Below are positions 36,448 to 47,764 of a stretch of DNA of 64,000 nt, in pieces (position 1 is the first letter of the stretch; every line of letters begins with the position of its first letter). Position numbers and translations under genes: made by a program. The notes below the pieces were generated by a model. It was not told the origin of the DNA. It was given only the letters and a program-made list of their open reading frames with translations, and ran no database searches. The DNA lies in assembly GCA_000827325.1 (NCBI GenBank), contig KN832876.1, positions 620,001 through 684,000 of the forward strand. Direction: 5' to 3'. This DNA is from Oidiodendron maius Zn (lineage: Eukaryota > Ascomycota > Leotiomycetes > Myxotrichaceae).

Positions 36448-39400
36448 ATGTCAGTCCTCCCTCCAGAGGTCCAGACAGACCTGGCCCAGCTTCTAGTGGC
36501 CCTGCAGTCATCCGACAACAATATTCGATCACAGGCTGAAGAGCATCTTACGAACAACTGGCAAGCTACCAAACCTGAGATTCTCCTAATGGGTCTTGTG
36601 GAGCATCTTCAAGGTGCCAACGATGCAACAGTAAGATATCTGGGCCACAATGTCTTGTAAGATGGGCATTCCACGTACTGATTGGCGGCACACTACAGAC
36701 GCGCTCTTTTGCTGCGGTCCTTTTCCGGAGAATCGCCTCCAAGTCGCGCAAGCTACCAAATGGCGACAATGTGGAGCTCTTTCTAGCTTTGCCTCAGCAA
36801 CAGGCCCATGCCATTAGACAGAAACTGCTGGAGGCCTTAGGTTCCGAATCAGTTAAAAGCGTGAGGAACAAGATAGGCGACGCCGTGGCTGAAATTGCGA
36901 GAGAATATTCTGACAATAGTGCGTTCCCCAAAGCAGACTTATATGCTACATTTTATTCAAGGCCGTATTGTTCCATAGACTGACATAAAATAGAGGAGCA
37001 ATGGCCAGAAATTCTCGGTGTTCTCTTCACCTTGAGCATTTCAGACCAGGTGGGACAACGAGAAAATGCGTTTCGCATTTTCTCCACAACTCCAGGCATT
37101 ATCGAAAAGCAGCACGAGGATACTGTGCTTTCAGCTTTCACAAAGGGCTTCAAAGATACTGATGTTGCAGTACGTCGCTATAGCTATGCTTGGTCACTCC
37201 ATACTGACAAATTCAGGTCCGCCTTGCCGCTATGGAAGCCTTTGCCTCATTTTTCCGTAGCCTTCCCAAGAAATCCCAAACGAAGTACTACGCCTTGATC
37301 CCCGAAGTCTTAAATATCTTACCGCCAATTAAGCAATCTCACGAGTCAGAGGAGCTTACGAAAGCACTCATTGCCCTAATTGATCTTGCTGAGGTTGCCC
37401 CGAAGATGTTCAAGCCACTATTCCAAAACTTGGTATCATTTAGCATATCGGTAGTCCAGGACAAGGAACTAAGCGACCAGGCCCGTCAAAACGCGCTCGA
37501 ACTTATGGCTACCTTTGCAGACTATGCCCCATCGCTGTGTAAGAAAGATCCAACCTACACCAACGATATGATCACACAATGCCTGAGTCTCATGACTGAT
37601 ATTGGTGTTGATGATGACGATGCCGCCGAATGGAATGCTTCTGATGATGTACGTTAGTTCCATGGCCTCTCAAAATCATTATCTAATCTCTATAGATGGA
37701 TCCTGAGGAGAGTGACCTCAACCACGTTGCTGGGGAGCAGTGTATGGACCGCTTGGCTAACAAGCTTGGTGGCCAAACTATTCTTGCTCCTACCTTCAAC
37801 TGGCTGCCACGAATGATGCTTTCTGATGCTTGGCGAGACCGGCACGCCGCTCTCATGGCTATTTCAGCGATCTCAGAGGGCTGCAGAGACTTGATGGTTG
37901 GTGAGCTGAACAAGGTCCTAGAGCTCGTTGTTCCAGCTCTCAGAGATCCACATCCCAGAGTTCGATGGGCAGGCTGCAACGCACTTGGTCAAATGAGCAC
38001 AGACTTCGCCGGCACAATGCAGGAGAAATATCACCAAGTTGTTGTTCCCGCTATCATCCCCGTCCTCGACTCTCCCGAACCCCGGGTTCAAGCTCACGCG
38101 GCGGCTGCGCTCGTTAATTTCTGTGAGGAGGCAGAAAAGGAAATCTTAGAGCCATACCTCGATGAACTTCTGACCCATCTATTCCAACTTCTTCAAAGTC
38201 CAAAGCGTTACGTGCAAGAACAAGCGCTCTCCACTATTGCAACCATTGCAGATTCCGCTGAAGCTGCCTTCTCAAAATACTATGACACTCTGATGCCCCT
38301 TCTGTTTTCTGTCTTGCAACAGGAAAGCACGAAGGAGTTGCGCCTCTTGAGAGCGAAGGCAATGGAATGCGCGACATTAATTGCTCTGGCAGTCGGCCGC
38401 GAGAGACTTGGCAACGACGCCATGGCACTGGTTCAATTGTTGGCTACCATTCAGCAGGGAATCACAGAGTCTGACGATCCCCAAGCACAATATCTTATGC
38501 ATTGTTGGGGACGAATGTGCCGCGTCATGGGACAGGATTTCCTGCCGTTCTTACCCAGCGTTATGCCACCTCTGATGGAACTAGCGAGTGCGAAAGCGGA
38601 TATTCAGCTATTAGACGATGAGGAACAGGTTGAGCAAGTCCAGCAAGAGGATGGTTGGGAGCTCGTCCCCCTAAAGGGTAAGGTCATCGGCATTAAGACC
38701 AGTACTCTTGACGACAAGCATATGGCTATTGAACTTTTGGTTGTGTACGCGCAAGTCCTCGAAGGATCATTTGCGCCGTATGTTACAGAAGTTATGGGAA
38801 AGATTGCCCTGCCTGGTCTGGCCTTCTTCTTCCATGATCCGGTGCGCGTGGTCTCCGCAAAGTGTGTTCCCCAACTTCTGAACTCGTTCAAGAAGGCTTT
38901 CGGACCGCAGTCGAATGAACTTCGTGGCCTCTGGGATGCAACCATCGTCAAACTGCTTGAGGTTCTCAGTGCTGAGCCTGCGATTGACACACTTGCTGAA
39001 ATGTACCAATGTTTCTATGAATCGGTTGAAGTTGTAGGAAAGAATTGTCTTACCCAGGACCACATGTCATCTTTCATAGATGGGGCAACCTCGGCCTTGG
39101 ACGACTATAAAGAACGCGTGGCCGATCGAGCGGAAGAGAAAGCTGACGCCAACCAGGAAGAGGGCGATGAAGATCCCGAGGATATACTCTTTGCTATTGA
39201 AGATGACCAAGCCCTTCTCTCTGACATGAACAAGGCGTTTCACGTTATCTTCAAGAACCACGGTGTTGCCTTTCTTCCAACCTGGGAAAGACTGCACGCA
39301 ACTTATACCGAATTCCTCAAGAGTGAAGACCCAACCCAGAGGCAATGGGGACTTTGCATTATGGATGATGTTCTTGAGTTTTGCGGCGAGCAGAGCTACA

Positions 39401-40028
39401 ATTACGGTTCACATATTGCCGATCCCCTCCTTGCTGGTTTGAAAGACCCGGCTCCTGCAAACCGCCAGGCTGCCGCGTATGGCATTGGTGTTGCGGCGCA
39501 CAAGGGTGGGCCCCAGTGGTCTACCCTCTTGGGAGCTTCAATTGAACTGCTTTTCCACGTAACGCAGTTCCCTAATGCCCGAGGGGATGACGATGTTTAT
39601 GCTACCGAGAATGCATGTGCGGCGATTGCCAAGATCTTGCACTACAATCCATCCGCCTTGCCAAATGTGCAACCGGTAATTGCACAATGGATCGACACCT
39701 TGCCGGTCGTCAATGACGAAGAAGCCGCACCGTATGCCTATGCTTACCTTGCCCAGCTCATTGACCAGTAAGTTCTGCTCTAAAACCTGCAGTGGCAACT
39801 GGTAGCTAACATTGGCCTAGACAAAACCCTAACGTTATCGCCCAAGCATCCAAGGTTTTCGTTTACATCGCCCAAGCTCTGGAGGCAAAGACACTTCAGG
39901 GCCAAACAGCAAGCCGAGTTGTGCAAGCGGCGAAGTCTCTGCTTGGACTCGCGGGGCTGGATCCAGGACAGCTTTTACTGCAACTCTTGCCCGAGACCCA
40001 GCAGACGGTGCGAGAATATTTTGGCTGA
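36448..40028 (+). CDS. PSE1: Karyopherin beta Kap121/Pse1 (importin-5 homologue)
   Basis: Exons 36448-36630, 36699-36918, 36994-37169, 37217-37648, 37696-39767 and 39821-40028 encode 1096 residues, the normal size for Kap121/importin-5. It is HEAT repeats throughout, beginning PPEVQTDLAQLLVALQSSDN and IRSQAEEHLTNNWQ, the importin-beta N-terminal signature. Later repeats include RHAALMAISAISEGCRDLM, VRWAGCNALGQMSTDF, QAHAAAALVNFCEEAEKEI and RYVQEQALSTIATIADSAE. An acidic loop (about residues 890-905, ADANQEEGDEDPEDILF) matches importin-5. The protein carries ribosomal proteins and other cargoes into the nucleus under RanGTP control. Each junction restores family sequence, for example NDATTRSFAAVLFRR and SDNKEQWPEILGVLF. 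Confidence 0.96.
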
Positions 40029-41022
40029 GACAGGAAGGGAGGCGTTCAAACTGGAGGATGGCCTTAGGCGACAATCTAGAACTGCCTGGATGAGATGATT
40101 AGAATGATACCATATGAGCGAAACTACCATTTCCTTTTTGATCACCGGATTCCTGGTTTGGGGCTGGCGGTCCGCGATTTAGCATAGCGAGAGGTCCTCG
40201 GTGGTGGCTCCGCACAGTACGGACGGCATGGAGGGCGTGAAGGCCATGGATCGTGGTGGCGAATAAATATTCGATTGATAGGATTCATAGATAGTTCACT
40301 TGCGGGTTTCTCGGGTGGGGGGATGGGCAAACAAGGGGGCGCTGGCCCGTAATTGATGATGGCAGTTCTAAAATCCCCGTAGAAGCTATCTTACCCACTG
40401 CCCCACGATCCCCGTGCACTCTCCCAACCAACCACCTCTACTACCAAGACCTGAATCCATGCACCTTACTGCTTGGCATGCAGGCGCTCTCGGCGGCAGT
40501 GGTCCTGAGATGCCAGCAGATCGCCAGCGCCTCCCCCTCCGACGAACGAGCCTGTGGCGCCTATCGCCAGTTCGTCCTTCCCGCGCCCGGCGTCTGGTGT
40601 TGCACCGAGCCACCAAGCTGGGCTGGACACAAGCAGGTTCGCCTACCAATATCCAGCTCTGAGAAGGCCCAGACCTTGGCCGGCGGCCCTGTAGCCTCCC
40701 ATGAGGGGTAGCTCCTGCCTAGCTGCGAGAGCCGTCACTGAGCCACACGACGACAAAACCTCCACTCTTCTCGACTATTTCTTTTTCTCCTACGCGACGT
40801 CGACGGCACCCGGCCAACGCCATTCGCTGTCCAGTCAAGCTCTCGGAAGGCCGGCTCGACCCGATGGGTGCGTGAAGAGATTTGCGAGTACTGCACCAGC
40901 CAGCTCTGCGTGCAATTTCATGCCCGGCCAACAGCCCTGCGAACACCGCCCATGCTCGTGCCCCGCTCCCCTTTTGTTTCCATCGCAGACAAAGGGAGTG
41001 AGACTGGGCAGATGTCGGGATC
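40029..41022. promoter_or_regulatory. Upstream region of wc-1
   Basis: About 1 kb holding the 3' flank of PSE1 and the promoter and leader of wc-1. The last 600 bases have several short ATG-started frames (e.g. at 40414, 40478 and 40701) before the wc-1 ATG; they could be upstream ORFs in a long leader, but nothing proves transcription. No intron pair is obvious. Confidence 0.45.
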
Positions 41023-43878
41023 ATGAACCAGTTCTTTGGGATGCAGAACTCCCAGGAAGACCTACAAAAGGCGGCGCTTCGGAAGAATCGAAATGGCGCT
41101 TCTCGCAACATGAGCGCACCGGCGATAACCCCTGCCCTTCCTAATACTGGTGGGATGATGGAGACAACGGCTATGGTGGGCGGTGATACCCTCGACGATA
41201 TAATAGCGCAGAATAACAAGGAGATGCAACGGCGAAGGAGCTTGCAAAGAGATCGCAGGTCGTCAGCCATGGAGTTTGGCTCGAGCAGCAACAGCCTTGG
41301 CGGATACCTGTTCCTCGCCGCCTTACCCGGAGATATCAACCTGCGGCGCCAATCGACAGGTCAATTAGAGATGGCAGGATACCAGAATATTGTTTCAGGG
41401 ATGGACGTACAAGATCTCCAAATGGGTTTTACAGCTCCCATGCAGATCGAGCCAGTGGCTATGGATGCGAGTGCCTTTACAAGTCTACCCGCGGAGATGT
41501 CGCAGGCTATCATAGGATTTGATTCTGGCGGCATGGAAGGACTTGTAGACGATTCTTCCTCAATGAACATCTTTCATCCTACCACTTTCTCGAACCCTTT
41601 CAATACCAATATGGCCTCAATGGCGAACGATTTCATGATCCCGGAAACGGCAGAAGACACCTTACCCCGTCATCGAGGAAGCATACAGTCAAGTGACGTG
41701 AACAGTATGGTGCCTGGAATACCAGACCTCCGAATTTCGGACAATAATATGATTTCTTCGCCCACGGATATGCGCATGGGACAGAACCCAGCGAGCTTCG
41801 GCTCTACTGTTTCATCAGTAGATGCCAATATGCCCATTCTCCCAGCTCGAGAACCGTCTTACAGAACGCCTGCCCCAACTGCTTCCACATCGGCACAACA
41901 AATGGAAGCAGTTGCCAAGATAGAGGCCGAGCCTCGACTTGACAATCCCTATTCGAAGAGTGGATTCGACATGATAGCTGCTTTGACAAAGGTAGCCATG
42001 AGGAAAAATCCCGAAATCAATATTGGGAAGGTTGATATGTCTTGTGCGTTTGTCGTGTGCAATGTACTGCTGGACGATTGCCCGATAGTCTACGTGTCCG
42101 AGGTATTTGAGCGAATGACTGGATATAATAAATACGAAATCTTGGGACGTAATTGTCGATTTCTACAGTCACCCATTGGGAGGGTTGAGGCTGGCGCCCA
42201 TCGAGAATTCGTCGATAATCGTTCAGTCTTTTATCTCAGTAGCCAGATAGCGGCGAGAAGAGAGGCTCAACGCAGCATTATCAATTATCGCAAAGGCGGT
42301 CAACCCTTCATGAATCTCCTCACGATGATACCAATTACGGGAGAGGACGATAAGAAGATCAAATATTATGTCGGATTTCAGGTCGACCTGGTAGAGAAGC
42401 CAACCTCTGTGGAAGGTAAAGACATCAATGGGATGTATGCTGTCGATTACACTCAGGTGGAATTACCACAATATCGCTGGCAACCGCCGCAAGCGATGCA
42501 TACCTTCTGGAATGATGACATGCTGATGAGTCGTGACGAAGTGTCTTCTGTCTTGGCAGCCCTTGGCCGTAACCCTGCATCCGATGCAACAAGGGAGAAG
42601 CTGAATAGGGTGCTCTTAGAGAATACAGATGATGTAATCCACGTTCTTTCTCTTAAAGGCCTCTTCCACTACCTTTCGCCATCTTGTCAGCAGGTTTTAG
42701 AATACGACGCATCTGAGCTTATTGGAACTGCACTGTCCTCCATCTGTCATCCAAGTGATATCGTCTCTGTAACCCGGGAATTGAAGGATACACGAGCTGG
42801 CGTCCCTATCAGCGTTGTATTTCGAATAAGACGAAAGAAGAGCGGATATACTTGGTTTGAAAGCTATGGCTCGCTCAAGGTCGAGCAGGGCAAAGGACGT
42901 AAATTCATCATTTTAGTTGGAAGGGAAAGACCTGTTTATGCACTCCCTCGTCGAGATATTGTAGCGGATGGAGGCATTAGCGAGAATGAGATATGGTCAA
43001 AGCTATCGACCTCAGCCATGTTCTTATTCGTCTCCTCAAATGTGCAGGCGCTACTTGATCGGTCACCAGATGAGTTAATAGGTACCAGCCTTCAAGATCT
43101 CATGAGAGAAGAATCGAAAACTCATTTCAATCGGGCTCTCGAAAGAGCAAGAGCAGGAGAGCGTATAACGTGCAAACATGAGGTTCTGAACAAGAGGGGA
43201 ATGATACTGCATGCTCAGACAAAACTATATCCAGGCGATACGTCCTCTGAACGTAAACCAACCTTCATCGTAGCACAGACCCGATTATTGAAGAATACTT
43301 CTCGGCCAGTTGCAGCCATGACCGCATCTCAAATAATTTCTAATCAGATGGAGTTATATCCAGCTAAAGATGGAGTATCTTTGGGATATACACCCCCAAT
43401 TATTCAAGATGGACGACCAAATCCGGGATCCACCTTGCCCACCTCAGATCTTGTCGCCCAAACTCGCAGGATAGAGCCTTTGACTACTGTTCATGATCCT
43501 GATCCTTCTCCCGGTGATGACTTCTTTGAGGAGTTGAAAACAACACACTGTACCAGCTGGCAATATGAGCTGCGACAGATGGAGAGGAGCAACAGGCTCC
43601 TTTCAGAAGAACTAGCATCACTCTTATCCAACAGGAAGAAGCGCAAGCGCCGTAAGGGTGCAAGCAATCCGCAGCGGGACTGCGCGAACTGCCACACCCG
43701 CGTGACGCCCGAATGGAGGCGCGGCCCAAGCGGCCAGAGGGATTTGTGTAATAGCTGTGGATTGCGCTGGGCGAAACAAATGAGTAAGAGCGGTTCCGAA
43801 CAAAATACGAATAAGATTGCGGCGAAGGGGCAGGTGCAAGCGCAAGGACAGGCGGAATCTTCAGCATCAAGAAGCTGA
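41023..43878 (+). CDS. wc-1: White collar-1 blue-light photoreceptor and GATA transcription factor
   Basis: Single exon, 951 residues. The LOV domain (about 340-460) contains GRNCRFLQ with the flavin-adduct cysteine at residue 378, followed by INYRKGGQPFMNLLTMIPI and YYVGFQVDLVE. Two further PAS domains follow (about 525-640, DDVIHVLSLKGLFHYLSPSC; about 660-765, LSTSAMFLFVSSNVQALLDR). A basic nuclear localisation run, NRKKRKRRKG, lies near 869. A GATA zinc finger follows, with cysteines at about 887, 890, 909 and 912 (C-X2-C-X18-C-X2-C; CANCHTRVTPEWRRG and LCNSCGLRWAKQ). WC-1 binds FAD, forms the white-collar complex with WC-2 and switches on light genes; in Neurospora it also drives the clock. 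No long polyglutamine run is present, unlike Neurospora. All residues needed for light sensing and DNA binding look intact. Confidence 0.97.
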   Translation: MNQFFGMQNSQEDLQKAALRKNRNGASRNMSAPAITPALPNTGGMMETTAMVGGDTLDDIIAQNNKEMQRRRSLQRDRRSSAMEFGSSSNSLGGYLFLAALPGDINLRRQSTGQLEMAGYQNIVSGMDVQDLQMGFTAPMQIEPVAMDASAFTSLPAEMSQAIIGFDSGGMEGLVDDSSSMNIFHPTTFSNPFNTNMASMANDFMIPETAEDTLPRHRGSIQSSDVNSMVPGIPDLRISDNNMISSPTDMRMGQNPASFGSTVSSVDANMPILPAREPSYRTPAPTASTSAQQMEAVAKIEAEPRLDNPYSKSGFDMIAALTKVAMRKNPEINIGKVDMSCAFVVCNVLLDDCPIVYVSEVFERMTGYNKYEILGRNCRFLQSPIGRVEAGAHREFVDNRSVFYLSSQIAARREAQRSIINYRKGGQPFMNLLTMIPITGEDDKKIKYYVGFQVDLVEKPTSVEGKDINGMYAVDYTQVELPQYRWQPPQAMHTFWNDDMLMSRDEVSSVLAALGRNPASDATREKLNRVLLENTDDVIHVLSLKGLFHYLSPSCQQVLEYDASELIGTALSSICHPSDIVSVTRELKDTRAGVPISVVFRIRRKKSGYTWFESYGSLKVEQGKGRKFIILVGRERPVYALPRRDIVADGGISENEIWSKLSTSAMFLFVSSNVQALLDRSPDELIGTSLQDLMREESKTHFNRALERARAGERITCKHEVLNKRGMILHAQTKLYPGDTSSERKPTFIVAQTRLLKNTSRPVAAMTASQIISNQMELYPAKDGVSLGYTPPIIQDGRPNPGSTLPTSDLVAQTRRIEPLTTVHDPDPSPGDDFFEELKTTHCTSWQYELRQMERSNRLLSEELASLLSNRKKRKRRKGASNPQRDCANCHTRVTPEWRRGPSGQRDLCNSCGLRWAKQMSKSGSEQNTNKIAAKGQVQAQGQAESSASRS

Positions 43879-44368
43879 TTGGGGGCTTTCATTTTGTGTT
43901 ATACGGAGTCTTATTCTTATTGGGATTACTGGGATGGGCGGGCATATAGTCTTATCTCGGCGACCCGTCGACATGTTGATGATTGGCATATATATTATTG
44001 TACATAAATACAGATAATTGCTACACGATGAGTCGAAACCTTTGTGTCATGCATACCTACGTTTTTTGTGCTCCATCCTGTAGCCCATTTTCACTCGCTT
44101 ATTTCGCGTGGTGAATATAAACTTCCTCTTATCATAAAGTGTTTATGAAACCCTTTCTTTGGCATAGGCTATTCACTCATGTCTAGAAGCTTGGATTCAA
44201 GCGAGATCCCCGAAAGTACTATGATACAGTTACTAAGACCTGCTTACTATCATTCATATATTTATCGCTAACTAACTCTCCAAGCGTCCTTCCCCGTAGA
44301 TAAGCTGATAATAAAAACTATATACTAAGAGCGCTCCTCTTCTTTCATTCCTTCACTATCTTGTCTGC
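43879..44368. other. Convergent 3' spacer between wc-1 and GH71-A
   Basis: About 490 bases containing both 3' UTRs. Nothing else recognised. Confidence 0.5.
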
Positions 44369-46265
44369 TTAAGTCCGCATACAGGCAGTAGAAGGGCAAT
44401 AGCCGTGCGAGCAGCAGAAGCTACAGAGTCCCAGGTAACTGTTATCTTCACCCGGCAGCGGCGCACCGTCGTAGCCAGAGGCCGGAGGAGTCGGGATGGG
44501 GTTGCCCATGGCAGTGCATGTGCATACACCGGCAGGGCAATAGCCGTACTCACAGGCGAAATTGCAAAGGCCAAGGTAGTTCCCTGGACCGGTGCCGGCG
44601 ACGCAGACTGTAGAGCTGGCTGGGGCGGAGGAGCTGGTGGTGCTTGTAGTAGGGGGCACAGGAGTTGTGGATGTGGTAGTGGTCGGGGGGGGAGCGGGTG
44701 TTGTGGTGCTGGTGGTTGTTGGTGGAGCTGCAGATGAGGAGGTGGTGGTTGTCTTAGGTGGTATAGATGAGGATGAGCTGCTTGGGGGTGGTGCTGATCC
44801 GCCAGTTGAATTAAATGACCCGACGTATGCGTTGTAGTTGTAGGTCTGGCAGGTATTGGAGATGGCTTTCGAGCTGGTTCCGCCCATAATCGTAGTGCCG
44901 CCTCTGGAGACTTCGAATGTCTGAGAACCAAGACCCATGGTTGCGTTGAAGGTTACGATACCTGCCGGGGCATTGAACGAGACAGGGGCATTATTGCCAC
45001 TGGTGATAGTCAAAGTGGCGGGGCTGGTTAAGAGAGTGGTAGCGAAGACTACATCTGCAAGGAGATTTCTACCGTTTGGCGGGCCTAGGGTATCGTTTGT
45101 GCAAGTTACATCCCAAGGTGTTGGCCGGTACCAGTACACAAGCTGGTCTTCTGTCACAGTCGGAGCAGCAGCACCAGCCTTGTAGGCGGCAATGTAAGGC
45201 TTCATGATCAATCGCCAGCCGTCATGAGGGAAGCCATTTGCCCACTCAGAAGATCCATCGTCGGTGTGATCTGGTTCTGCAGGGCCAATGTAGTGGGATT
45301 CACCGTAGTCTGAGGAAGTTAGCGGGTTAGGCGGCTGAGGCGGCTGGTATCATAATTTTGGCTTACCATTCCAGGTGATGATCTCAATCAACTGGGGCTG
45401 GAGTGCAAGCATCTCATTCCATCTGTCGGTGATCAACTCTTCGCAAATGAAGACCCAGTTCTTGGAGTTGAAATGGGTCGAGAACCACGGAGATACAGCT
45501 ACAAGTTAAAGTCAACACGATGACTGGTGTAAAGGTTAGGAATTAAAAACTCACGTGCCATGTATGGCTTGCCTGCAAGGTCAGTCACAAATCTATCGTC
45601 CCATATCGTGGTCATGGGCCCAGGAATAATGCTATTTCCACCATCAGTTGGCCAAGCATACCAAGAGAAGGCGCCGTCAAAAGAGGTGTGGAGAGTCGTG
45701 GCCTCAGCGGGGTCTTGCATGTTGGGAATGGCAAAGATCTGGTGCGAAGTTCCGGATTTCACTGGCCCCCAGTCGAAGCTGTCGCCCACGAAGGTGCTTA
45801 CAACAGCACCGCCGTTATACTGCATAGCAGCAGGATGTCCGGCATACTGATTCATGTACTGAGTGATCTGGGCGGTATCTCCATTGCTCCAGTAGGCGAA
45901 GTCAAAGGAAATGAAGCATTTAAAGCCGACATTCTCAGCAGCCTGGTAGGCATTTGCCAGCTGGGTTGGGGTGTAGCTATCGATATTGGCATTGTTCAGC
46001 GCAAAGGCGTCGATTCCGATCTCCATGGCATACGCCATGTCGGTTTCCCAGTCCTGCACCGAGTAGTTCTGGACAATGCCTACCTATATTGAAGTTAAAC
46101 AGGATCTCCTATCTAATTGCTCAGACCAAGGGGCTTAACCATAAAGTGTGCAAAGACATATTTCGCAGTATCGCGTTTGGCGATGTGGTTCGCTGTTGGG
46201 ATAGACCAAGCCGAGGTGGCCAAAGAAGCCACAAGGGCAGACTTAACCATTCGGTTCCAAAGCAT
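44369..46265 (-). CDS. GH71 alpha-1,3-glucanase with duplicated Cys-rich tail (copy A)
   Basis: Exons 46265-46140, 46083-45555, 45498-45367 and 45309-44369 give 575 residues. The start MLWNRMVKSALVASLATSAW is a signal peptide; an ATG five codons later is an alternative start. The GH71 catalytic domain runs from KYVFAHFMVGIVQNYSVQDW through GIDAFALNNANIDSYTPTQL, FKCFISFDFAYWSNGDTAQI, AFSWYAWPTDGGNS and KPYMAPVSPWFSTHF to IEIITWNDYGESHYIGP. A beta-rich region and a Ser/Thr/Pro linker (about residues 440-490) follow. The tail carries two related cysteine-rich units, GNYLGLCNFACEYGYCP and SYLGLCSFCCSHGYCPSTAC. GH71 enzymes cut alpha-1,3-glucan in fungal walls. Copy B lies head-to-head upstream with a first exon of the same length and nearly the same architecture, so they are paralogues from a duplication. 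All three introns are GT-AG. Confidence 0.94.
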
Positions 46266-47764
46266 TATGTTCACAGGGCTTGCAAAGTATTTTGAGGTCA
46301 AGAAATATATTGAAGGCACTCGAACCACTGCACATCTTCTCGCCCGTCGATGCTTGGGTGTATATAGGTCTGCTCGCCTTCGGGAACGGCGCTATCAAGA
46401 GCGATATAAGGCCGAGCTGTGAGCAAGCGTTCTTAGATCTTCAACGTTGAAATGCTTCGTCCATATTTACGTATGTTGCGCCGCGCCAGGTACCCCGCGT
46501 GGAGACAGATAGAGTGCTGCATGACATTGATGCCGGCTGGCCAATGCTTCGACGCCAATCGGGGCGATAAGGTCTGCAGAAACAGATCTCCAAAGCGGTC
46601 AGGCCTCAGCAACAGCGGTGGCCTTGCCAAATACAACCGGCAATCTAGAGGAGCCATGTGAAGGCCAGCCAGCTCTCTCTCGGCACCCCCACCACCCCCC
46701 GCATTAATGTATCGCGGAAGCTTTGGAGCCGGATTTGTCGGTGAATTCAGGAACCTACCATGGCCGACAGTGCAACCATCATGGCACGTAACCGGAGTGC
46801 GTGATGCAAATAATTGCATACACCACACAGGAATATCGCCCCCGGAGTCTTGGCATCTGAGAATACGCCGTCTGCGATGCAAAGCATAGATATGCAGGTT
46901 GCGCGGATCAGCCCCGAGGGGAGGCGGAATTAAAGGGGTTTAAGCGAATGCTCTCGCCCCCTCAGCCACCGCCGGTTGTTTGACGATAAACAGCGTTTCG
47001 AAACAAGAAGCGCAGAGATGGTGCGTCTCTCGTAGCGCCGTCAGCCAGGCCCACTATCTCGGAGCCGCAGACCACGAGAATGCAAGAGCAGCTTGCTCTG
47101 GAAGTGATATTGGCATTGCAGAGATCAGTGGGAATGTCGCTCTGGATAAATTCGGACGACTTCCCCAGATCTACCGGTTGTTCAACTTAAGGTTGGCGCA
47201 CCCCGCATTCCCAGCATCCATGGCGCCCAGTTCGAGGTGATGAAACGGGCCGCAAAGCTGCCCCTGCAAGGTCCGGTTGCCCTGAGCTAAATGCAAGATG
47301 TTTATTTAACAGCCCAGCTCGACGTAGGGGTTGCCGCCGCTCAGCATGCGCCTTAGCCGCCTCCTTCAAGAGCGAGAATCGCGCCGAGTGGATTTGCCAA
47401 GCGTTTGATCCCAATCCAGTTGGCCCTCAACGAGCATTGTTCAATCTAGGCGTCATGTGTCATCCGTTCTGCCCGAGAAGACGCCGCAGAAGCCCCTTGC
47501 GCTGCGATGGCCACTGCCGGATGAGGAAGAGACTGGATGCTCAACGATCAGAATTAATCGAGCCGGCGTCTTGCGCCGCTCCCCAGAGAAGAAAGAAATA
47601 TGCCCGAGGGCTTAGAAAGACCCCCCCTGGGGCGACTAGTGCCGGTAATCAGTCGAGTGAAGCATATATGGACATCATAATATCCGCGATCTCCAGGTCA
47701 AGTCCTCGGATTATCGCTGTCCTCGATAATTCGGCCAACGACAAAATAATTGACACTCGGCAAC
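46266..47764. promoter_or_regulatory. Divergent promoter region between the two GH71 genes, with CreA-type motifs
   Basis: About 1.5 kb between two outward-facing glucanase starts. A C-rich block at 46685-46702 holds two copies of the SYGGRG carbon-repressor motif on the minus strand (GTGGGG, 46687-46692; GCGGGG, 46697-46702). Two more CTGGGG-type matches occur near 47581 and 47629. CreA/Cre1 binding is known to need close pairs of such motifs, so the 46.69-kb pair is the best candidate. Frames of up to about 150 codons in this stretch have no motifs. Confidence 0.45.

Noticed and set aside
35977-36660. 227-codon frame across the PSE1 leader
   Set aside because: Only its last part, from 36448, reads as protein (PSE1 exon 1); the rest is leader and promoter sequence without motifs.
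40719-41339. 206-codon minus-strand frame over the wc-1 start
   Set aside because: Antisense to the leader and first exon of wc-1, without motifs.
44592-44837. Val/Gly-rich frame opposite the GH71-A linker
   Set aside because: Mirror image of a Thr/Ser/Pro repeat; composition artefact.
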